40,455 nucleotides of DNA from an uncultured Alphaproteobacteria bacterium. Its GTDB lineage: Bacteria; Pseudomonadota; Alphaproteobacteria; HIMB59; GCA-002718135. The number at the start of each line of letters is the position of its first letter. Position 1 is the stretch's first letter. Shown piece after piece: positions 35,578 to 40,455 of this stretch. A model generated the notes under the pieces. The model was not told the DNA's origin. It did not search any database and worked only from the letters and a program-made list of their open reading frames with translations. Location of the stretch: contig CACGGX010000002.1 in the NCBI GenBank assembly GCA_902572735.1, forward strand, positions 77,585 through 118,039, written 5' to 3'. Made by a program: the position numbers and the translations under genes.

Positions 35578-35988
35578 ATGTTTAAATGTTTACTAGTAGC
35601 AACTTTAATTGCTTCATTGATCTTCCTAATAATTGACGTAATTTGGTTAAGTTTTGCTACAAAATCTTTTTATAGACCTCTAATTGGTAATTTATTAGCC
35701 GACAAACCTGTAATGTGGGCTGCTGCTCTTTTTTACATTTTATATGTGTTTGGTATGTCTTTGGTTGTAATTCAACCGTGCGTTGAATCAGGTAACTTAA
35801 TGCGAACATTGTACACTGGTTTCATTTTTGGTTTGGTTGCTTACGGTACATATAATTTAACCAATATGGCTGTATTAAAAGGTTGGTCACCAACTGTCAC
35901 TTTTGTAGACATGTTTTGGGGCGGTTCATTGACGGCCGTTTCAGCTACATCTGGATTATATTTAGCAAAAAAAATAGTTCATATTTAA
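35578..35988 (+). CDS. DUF2177-family four-helix membrane protein
   Basis: A 136-residue inner-membrane protein of DUF2177, function unknown. Four hydrophobic helices: about 4-26 (LLVATLIASLIFLIIDVIWLSFA), 46-66, 79-95 and 112-131. Family landmarks are DVIWLSF near 20-26, FGLVAYGTYNLTNMAVLKGW near 84-103 (Y-x-x-Y-x-x-T-N-x-A-x-L-K-x-W), and FVDMFWGGSL near 108-117. It lies 54 bp after tRNA-Val and overlaps the convergent ispA end by 4 bp. Its G+C is clearly higher than that of adjacent genes (hand counts of three 60-bp lines give 37%, 40% and 50%), in part because it is Gly/Ala/Trp-rich. Membership is confident; function is not. Confidence 0.9.
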   Translation: MFKCLLVATLIASLIFLIIDVIWLSFATKSFYRPLIGNLLADKPVMWAAALFYILYVFGMSLVVIQPCVESGNLMRTLYTGFIFGLVAYGTYNLTNMAVLKGWSPTVTFVDMFWGGSLTAVSATSGLYLAKKIVHI

Positions 35989-36866
35989 TTTAGTCGATCC
36001 ATTCCAAATTCTAGCATTTTTATTAGTATAGGGTTTTGACTTAGTTTATTTTTATATTTTTTCATAAAAGTATTGATTTTATTATTACATAAATCAGTAA
36101 CTTTTTTTTCACCAATTAATTGTAGTAAAGTACTTTTGCCCTGCTCAACATCTTTACCTGGTGTTTTCCCAATTTTTTTAAAAGTTCCAATCTCATCGAT
36201 TAAATCATCTATTACTTGAAAGATTAAACCAAACAACATTCCAAACTCTTTGGCAAATTGAATATCTTTTTTGTTTTTATCTTTTAATATAAAAGGTGCA
36301 GAAAAAGAGAATTCAAATAATTTACCAGTTTTTCTAGAATACATATCTAAAATTTTATTTTTTGATAATTTTTTATTTTCAAATTCTAAATCTAAAGCTT
36401 GGCCAAGAGCTAGTCCTTTGTGTCCAATACATAAAGAAAGATAATTTATTAATTTTAATTTAGTAGAATTATTTTTCTTACTAATATTCCCTGAAAGTAA
36501 TTCAAATGCTAAATCGTGTAAAGCATCTCCTGCTAAAATTGCAGTAGCTTCATTAAATTTTTTATGAGTACTTAATTTACCTCTTCTAAAATCATCATTA
36601 TCCATAGATGGTAAATCATCGTGTATTAAAGAATATGAATGTATACATTCAATACATGAGGCTATGATCAAGGCATCATTTGATGAAATTTTTGCTATTT
36701 TTGCTGACTCCATTACTAAAAATGGCCTTATTCTTTTTCCTCCATTCATAGAGCCATAAAACATTGCATTTGATAAACTGGATTTACCTAGCTTATTTTT
36801 TAAAAGTTTTTTAAATTTAATATCAAACTTTATTTTATTTACATTTATTAACGTTTTTAAGTTCAT
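35985..36866 (-). CDS. ispA: Farnesyl/geranyl diphosphate synthase
   Basis: Prenyl chain elongation: condenses IPP with DMAPP and GPP to make FPP, precursor for quinone tails, undecaprenol and heme O. About 293 residues from the ATG at 36866; a TTG three codons upstream is in frame but unneeded. The first aspartate-rich motif is DDLPSMD (83-89), followed by DDFRRGKLSTHKKF, and the second is DDLIDE after FQVI. A small residue two before the first motif and no bulky Phe/Tyr at -5 are compatible with FPP size, but chain length cannot be fixed by eye. A single gene between convergent DUF2177 and divergent guaC, not beside dxs as in many relatives. Confidence 0.93.
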   Translation of the reverse strand: MNLKTLINVNKIKFDIKFKKLLKNKLGKSSLSNAMFYGSMNGGKRIRPFLVMESAKIAKISSNDALIIASCIECIHSYSLIHDDLPSMDNDDFRRGKLSTHKKFNEATAILAGDALHDLAFELLSGNISKKNNSTKLKLINYLSLCIGHKGLALGQALDLEFENKKLSKNKILDMYSRKTGKLFEFSFSAPFILKDKNKKDIQFAKEFGMLFGLIFQVIDDLIDEIGTFKKIGKTPGKDVEQGKSTLLQLIGEKKVTDLCNNKINTFMKKYKNKLSQNPILIKMLEFGMDRLN

Positions 36867-36928
36867 AGATAACAATTTATATTTGTTTTAATTTCTAAAT
36901 TATTTAATAGAAATATGCGAATGTATTT

Positions 36929-37966
36929 ATGAGAATAGAAGAAGAAATTAAACTTGACTACTCAGATGTTCTTTTTAGACCAAAAAGAAGTACTTTAAAA
37001 AGTAGGAAAGATGTTGATTTGAATAGAAAATATACTTTCAAGCATTCAAGATTATCATGGCAAGGAATTCCAATAATAGCCTCTAATATGGATGGTGTTG
37101 GTGAAATAGGCGTTGCAAAAAAACTAACTTCTCACAAACTAATGACTGCTTTAACAAAACAACATGATATTTATCAAATAGGAACTATTTATAAAAAAAA
37201 TATTTTCTTTGATTCAATTGCCCTTAGTTGTGGTACAAGTAAAGACAGTTACAATAGGTTAAATTCAATTTTAAAAAAATATCCAAAATTTAAATTTATC
37301 TGTATTGATGTAGCAAATGGATATTCAGAAAATTTTAGTAATTTTGTTTCAGAAGTAAGAAAAAAATATCCAAAAAAAACTATTATCGCGGGTAATGTTG
37401 TTACTGCAGATATGACTCAGGAATTAGTATTAAGTGGAGCGGACATTGTAAAAGTTGGTATTGGTCCTGGAAGTGTCTGCACTACAAGAATACAAACTGG
37501 AGTAGGCTATCCACAACTAAGTGCCGTTATGGAATGCGCTGATGCAGCTCATGGATTAGGAGCGCATATTATTGCTGATGGAGGCTGTACTTGTCCTGGT
37601 GATGTTGCAAAGGGATTTGGTGCTGGTGCAGACTTTGTTATGCTTGGCGGAATGTTAGCAGGCCACAAGGAAGGAGGAGGTGATATAATTGAAGAAAATG
37701 GAAGTAAATATATCGAGTTTTATGGATCAAGTTCTGAAGAAGCTAATGAGAAACATTATGGTGGTCTTGCAAATTATCGATCATCTGAAGGTAAAAAAGT
37801 TAAAATACGAATGAAGAATTCGCTAGACAGTACAATTAGAGATATTTTAGGGGGTGTCCGAAGTAGTTGTACATACGTAGGCGCTTCATCATTAAAGCAG
37901 CTTAGTAAGTGCACGACATTTGTAAGAGTAAATAATCAGTATAATGACACTTTTGGGAAAGTGTAG
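36929..37966 (+). CDS. guaC: GMP reductase
   Basis: Converts GMP to IMP with NADPH, releasing ammonia, balancing A and G nucleotides. 345 residues, like E. coli GuaC, and without the CBS pair of IMP dehydrogenase. Opening [26 protein letters not shown] is diagnostic of GuaC. Catalytic cysteine C184 sits in [20 protein letters not shown] (177-196), followed by the GMP-binding [33 protein letters not shown] and [33 protein letters not shown]. Start ATG at 36929, 62 bp from divergent ispA. Its stop is 1 bp from the convergent GGT gene, and its last codons form a hairpin. Confidence 0.95.
   Translation: MRIEEEIKLDYSDVLFRPKRSTLKSRKDVDLNRKYTFKHSRLSWQGIPIIASNMDGVGEIGVAKKLTSHKLMTALTKQHDIYQIGTIYKKNIFFDSIALSCGTSKDSYNRLNSILKKYPKFKFICIDVANGYSENFSNFVSEVRKKYPKKTIIAGNVVTADMTQELVLSGADIVKVGIGPGSVCTTRIQTGVGYPQLSAVMECADAAHGLGAHIIADGGCTCPGDVAKGFGAGADFVMLGGMLAGHKEGGGDIIEENGSKYIEFYGSSSEEANEKHYGGLANYRSSEGKKVKIRMKNSLDSTIRDILGGVRSSCTYVGASSLKQLSKCTTFVRVNNQYNDTFGKV
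37947..37964. terminator. Hairpin between convergent guaC and GGT genes
   Basis: ACACTTT (37947-37953) and AAAGTGT (37958-37964) form a 7-bp stem with a four-base TGGG loop, at the very end of guaC and just beyond the GGT stop on the other strand. No T-run follows on either strand, so termination by it would be weak. Confidence 0.3.
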
Positions 37967-37967
37967 A

Positions 37968-39554
37968 TTAGCAGCCTATTGCCATACCATCCTTTCGTGG
38001 GTCTGATCCCCCAATTAGTACTCCATTTTTTCTATCTATTTTTATACACTGACCGCCACCAATAGCATTTTTATTTATTTTAATTTTATGACCAATATTC
38101 TTTAATTTTTTTACAATTTTATCATCTAATGAATTCTCAACGTTTAAGAGACCATTTAGAGCAAATGCTCTAGGTAAATCCAAGCCTTCTTGTACTGTCA
38201 TGTTATAGTCGATTATATTTTGAATCAAATGACACTGACCAATTGGTTGATATTGACCTCCCATAACTCCATAAGAATACAGTGTCTCATCATTCTTATT
38301 GGTTATTAGACCAGGGATTATTGTATGAAGAGGTCTTTTATGACTATCAATTGAGTTGGGGTGACCATCTTCTAATCTGAAATTTACACCTCTATTTTGA
38401 AAAAGAATTCCTGTTTTATTACTTGTAATTCCACTTCCAAAACCATGACATATTGAATTAATAAATGATACTGAATTCAAATCTCTATCCACAACACTTA
38501 AGTATATTGTTTCAGGGTGAGATGTTACATAACCTTTTTTTGAAGAGTAAATTTTATTTTTATTTATTCTAGAACATAAAGAGCTTATATATTCATTACT
38601 TAAATAATCTTTTATATTTATATTATTGAAATTAGGATCGCCAAATATTGTTTCCTTAACCTCAAAACATATTTTTGAAATTTCAGCTTGAAGATGATAT
38701 CTTTCAAAACTTGAAGGATGGTATTTTTTGATATTTAATTTCTCAGTCATTGCCATCATCATCAAGACAACTAATCCAGGACTATTTAAGGGGCATTGAT
38801 GTATTTTTAAATTTCTATATGAATTTGTTATTGTTTTTGAAAATAGCGTTGTTTGATTATAGAAATCTTCTTCTGTATGCAATCCTCCAATTTTATTTAG
38901 TGTCTTAACCATGTCTTTAGTTATTTCACTTTGATAAAATCCTTTAATTTTATTTTTTGATATTACTCTTAGAGTATTTGCTAAAGGAATATTCTTAAAA
39001 ACTTCACCATAACTATAACTGAGATTTTGATTTAAAAATAATCTTTTAGAATTAGAGTTTTTTTTAAGCTTTTTTTCATTTTCTTTCCATGCAATAGCTT
39101 CTACTTCATGAACAGGAAATCCTCTTCTAGCAAAATTTTCTGCACCAGATAAAACTTCTTTAAAATCAATTCTTCCAAATTTTTCATGCATAGAACACCA
39201 TGCATGAACTGCTCCAGGAATAGTAACTGAATGTGGACTTGTTAAACCAATATTTTTTATTTTATTATCTTTATAAAACTGTAAATTTGCTTTTTTAGGA
39301 GCAATTCCAGACCCGTTTACAGCAATCGGTTTTTTCCCATTCATCGAAATAATTGCAAAACAATCCCCACCTATACCTGTTGCGCTTGGACATACTACAG
39401 CTTGAACAGCTGAAGCCGCGATAGCAGCATCAACAGCATTTCCACCCTTTTGAAGTACATTAATAGCCACTATGGAACTTAATGGATTTGATGTTGCCAC
39501 CATACCATTTTGAGCTAAAACATTAGATCTTCCTGGGTAAGATAACTTTCTCAT
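37968..39554 (-). CDS. Gamma-glutamyltransferase-family Ntn hydrolase
   Basis: A 528-residue member of the self-cleaving GGT superfamily. The expected nucleophile is T349 in [19 protein letters not shown], aligned with the T of TTHYSVVD in E. coli GGT; cleavage before it would give the two subunits. Other landmarks: [33 protein letters not shown] (38-70), PGAVHAWC (113-120), [19 protein letters not shown], and IIPGLITN with [12 protein letters not shown]. The form lacks a signal peptide ([20 protein letters not shown] begins the enzyme directly), so it is probably cytoplasmic and closer to the oxamate-amidohydrolase/HpxW-like group than to periplasmic Ggt. Substrate unknown. Convergent with guaC, divergent from rpmJ. 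Confidence 0.9.
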   Translation of the reverse strand: MRKLSYPGRSNVLAQNGMVATSNPLSSIVAINVLQKGGNAVDAAIAASAVQAVVCPSATGIGGDCFAIISMNGKKPIAVNGSGIAPKKANLQFYKDNKIKNIGLTSPHSVTIPGAVHAWCSMHEKFGRIDFKEVLSGAENFARRGFPVHEVEAIAWKENEKKLKKNSNSKRLFLNQNLSYSYGEVFKNIPLANTLRVISKNKIKGFYQSEITKDMVKTLNKIGGLHTEEDFYNQTTLFSKTITNSYRNLKIHQCPLNSPGLVVLMMMAMTEKLNIKKYHPSSFERYHLQAEISKICFEVKETIFGDPNFNNINIKDYLSNEYISSLCSRINKNKIYSSKKGYVTSHPETIYLSVVDRDLNSVSFINSICHGFGSGITSNKTGILFQNRGVNFRLEDGHPNSIDSHKRPLHTIIPGLITNKNDETLYSYGVMGGQYQPIGQCHLIQNIIDYNMTVQEGLDLPRAFALNGLLNVENSLDDKIVKKLKNIGHKIKINKNAIGGGQCIKIDRKNGVLIGGSDPRKDGMAIGC

Positions 39555-39575
39555 ATTTATTTAGACAATATATGT

Positions 39576-39603
39576 TTGACAAAACAAATCCCAGAATTTA
39601 AAG
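39576..39603 (+). promoter_or_regulatory. Candidate rpmJ promoter
   Basis: An exact TTGACA at 39576-39581 and a weak -10 in TTTAAAG (39597-39603) lie ahead of the rpmJ ATG at 39612. The transcript leader would be very short. Confidence 0.4.
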
Positions 39604-39611
39604 CGCTTTTT

Positions 39612-39737
39612 ATGAAAGTTAAATGTTCATTAAAAACTGCCAAAACTAGAGATAAAGATTGTAAAGTCGTTCGTAGAAAAGGTAGGATTTATGTAATTAA
39701 TAAAAAAAATCCCAGAATGAAGGCCAGACAAGGATAA
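39612..39737 (+). CDS. rpmJ: Large-subunit ribosomal protein bL36
   Basis: A 41-residue 50S protein running from ATG 39612 to TAA 39737. Sequence opens [21 protein letters not shown], continues [20 protein letters not shown], and matches the alphaproteobacterial form with the invariant basic core and K-x-R-Q-G end. It lacks the four-ligand zinc ribbon (C-x2-C...C-x4-H) of the zinc form; the two cysteines at 5 and 17 are not in ligand positions. It is a single-gene unit, 57 bp from the divergent GGT gene and directly abutting the convergent trxB stop. Confidence 0.96.
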   Translation: MKVKCSLKTAKTRDKDCKVVRRKGRIYVINKKNPRMKARQG

Positions 39738-40455
39738 TTAATTTTCTGCTATATATTTTTCAGCCTCTAAAGCAGCCATACAACCCATACCAGCAGCAGT
39801 TACAGCCTGCCTATAAATTTTATCTTTTACATCACCTGCTGCAAACACTCCCCTAATACTTGTTTCAGTACTATCAGGTTTAGTAATTATATAATTTTCC
39901 TCGTCCATTTTTAACTTATCTATAAAAAGGGAAGTAGCGGGATCATGTCCTATAGCTATAAAAGCACCATTTACATCTATAGTTGTTTTGGTACCATCTA
40001 GTGTGTTCTCTAAAATAATTTTTTTTAATGTATTTGGATTTTCTTCTCCAACGAACTCAGAAACCTTACTATTCCAAATTACTTCAATTTTTTTATTGTT
40101 AAATAGTCTTTCTTGTAAAATTTTTTCGGCTCGTAAACTATCTCTTCTATGGATTAACAAAACCTTTGAAGCAAATTTAGTCAAAAACATTGCTTCCTCT
40201 ACAGCACTATTACCTCCACCAATCACTGCTACTTGTTGATCTTTGAAAAAAAACCCATCACAAGTTGCACAAGCAGAAATACCAAATCCTTTAAATTTTT
40301 TTTCACTTTCCAAATTCAGCCATCTAGCCTGAGCGCCTGTTGCAATAATTATCGATTTGGATACAAATTCTTTCCCTGACTCAGTTTTGGAAGTAAATGG
40401 ATTTTTTTCAAAATCAACTGAAGTTACAATATCATTATGAAAGATAGTTCCTACT
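39738..40455 (-). CDS. trxB: Thioredoxin reductase, 5' end outside the window
   Basis: Reduces thioredoxin with NADPH through FAD and a disulfide. About 239 residues are visible, with the frame running open to the right edge (beginning VGTIFHNDIV), so the FAD-binding N-terminus is missing here. The redox pair is C-A-T-C in GISACATCDGFFF, then the NADPH loop IGGGNSAVEEAMFLTKFASKV, HRRDSLRAEK, and the closing FAD segment GVFAAGDVKDKIYRQAVTAAGMGCMAALEAEKY. The CxxC separates it from the related ferredoxin reductase at 3065. A TTG near 40313 is inside the gene and is not the start. It abuts rpmJ tail to tail. Confidence 0.97.
   Translation of the reverse strand, partial: VGTIFHNDIVTSVDFEKNPFTSKTESGKEFVSKSIIIATGAQARWLNLESEKKFKGFGISACATCDGFFFKDQQVAVIGGGNSAVEEAMFLTKFASKVLLIHRRDSLRAEKILQERLFNNKKIEVIWNSKVSEFVGEENPNTLKKIILENTLDGTKTTIDVNGAFIAIGHDPATSLFIDKLKMDEENYIITKPDSTETSIRGVFAAGDVKDKIYRQAVTAAGMGCMAALEAEKYIAEN

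Noticed and set aside
35988-36100. Possible attachment-site copy of the tRNA-Val 3' end flanking DUF2177
   Set aside because: I looked for a repeat of the T-arm/acceptor sequence after DUF2177 and found none, so there is no sign of site-specific integration at the tRNA.
1-40455. CRISPR array, insertion sequence, prophage, toxin-antitoxin or defence island
   Set aside because: No regularly spaced repeats, transposase, integrase, phage or nuclease-type genes were found; gene content is core metabolism and translation.

Overview
The window is a dense, strongly AT-rich stretch of chromosome from an alphaproteobacterium, most likely a streamlined marine lineage of the Pelagibacterales or HIMB59/AEGEAN-169 kind. 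The lineage call rests on gene content and order, not on a database search. Evidence for Alphaproteobacteria: a class I lysyl-tRNA synthetase; CobS and CobT encoded next to a J-domain protein and BolA; the aroK-aroB-hlyC block; DUF1178, DUF4167 and DUF6134 family genes; an NDUFAF5-like methyltransferase near ubiG and lysC; and a type 2 ferredoxin-NADP reductase. Evidence for streamlining: Lys/Asn/Ile-rich proteins, very short intergenic gaps, and many gene overlaps of 1-17 bp. The largest gap without a protein gene is about 350 bp, around the single tRNA.

Layout. 1-3011 (minus): ctaA (heme A synthase), an atypical SDR, an exported DUF6134 protein and a second SDR cut by the window edge, all tightly coupled. 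3065-8371 (plus): ferredoxin-NADP reductase and a mitochondrial-type [2Fe-2S] ferredoxin, then a MarR regulator with a clear palindromic operator, lysK, pyrD and a HAD protein. 8415-10638 (plus): rpmB, then a queuosine-salvage pair (YhhQ transporter and tgt). 10635-13966 (minus): J-domain protein, CobS (AAA+) and CobT (VWA), divergent from bolA. 14237-17077 (minus): aroK-aroB-hlyC/corC. 17176-19996 (plus): a 42-aa membrane peptide, a 586-aa envelope protein and accA. 19993-22509 (minus): secA. 22574-26193: argJ, NDUFAF5-like methyltransferase, an unrecognised 160-aa protein, DUF1178 and ubiG. 26257-32975 (plus): lysC, rodZ-like, ispG, hisS, prfA, prmC and DUF4167. 32976-35230 (minus): M23 peptidase, flavin reductase, GNAT. 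Then tRNA-Val(GAC), a DUF2177 membrane protein, ispA, guaC, a gamma-glutamyltransferase-family gene, rpmJ, and partial trxB at the right edge.

How the genes fit together. Most of this is core housekeeping: translation (lysK, hisS, prfA/prmC, rpmB, rpmJ, tgt, tRNA-Val), amino-acid and nucleotide synthesis (aroK, aroB, argJ, lysC, pyrD, guaC), isoprenoids and quinone (ispG, ispA, ubiG), secretion and envelope (secA, rodZ, M23 peptidase). I found no mobile element, CRISPR array or defence island. The observations most worth following up are: (1) ctaA divergent from a ferredoxin reductase/ferredoxin pair, with a perfect palindrome between them, echoing the mitochondrial ferredoxin-dependent heme A pathway; (2) a MarR operator whose near copy overlaps the start of a distant DUF4167 gene; (3) a J-domain/AAA+/VWA unit with no cobN in view; (4) tRNA-Val with C instead of U at position 33; (5) a 42-aa translationally coupled membrane peptide and a 160-aa protein I could not place.
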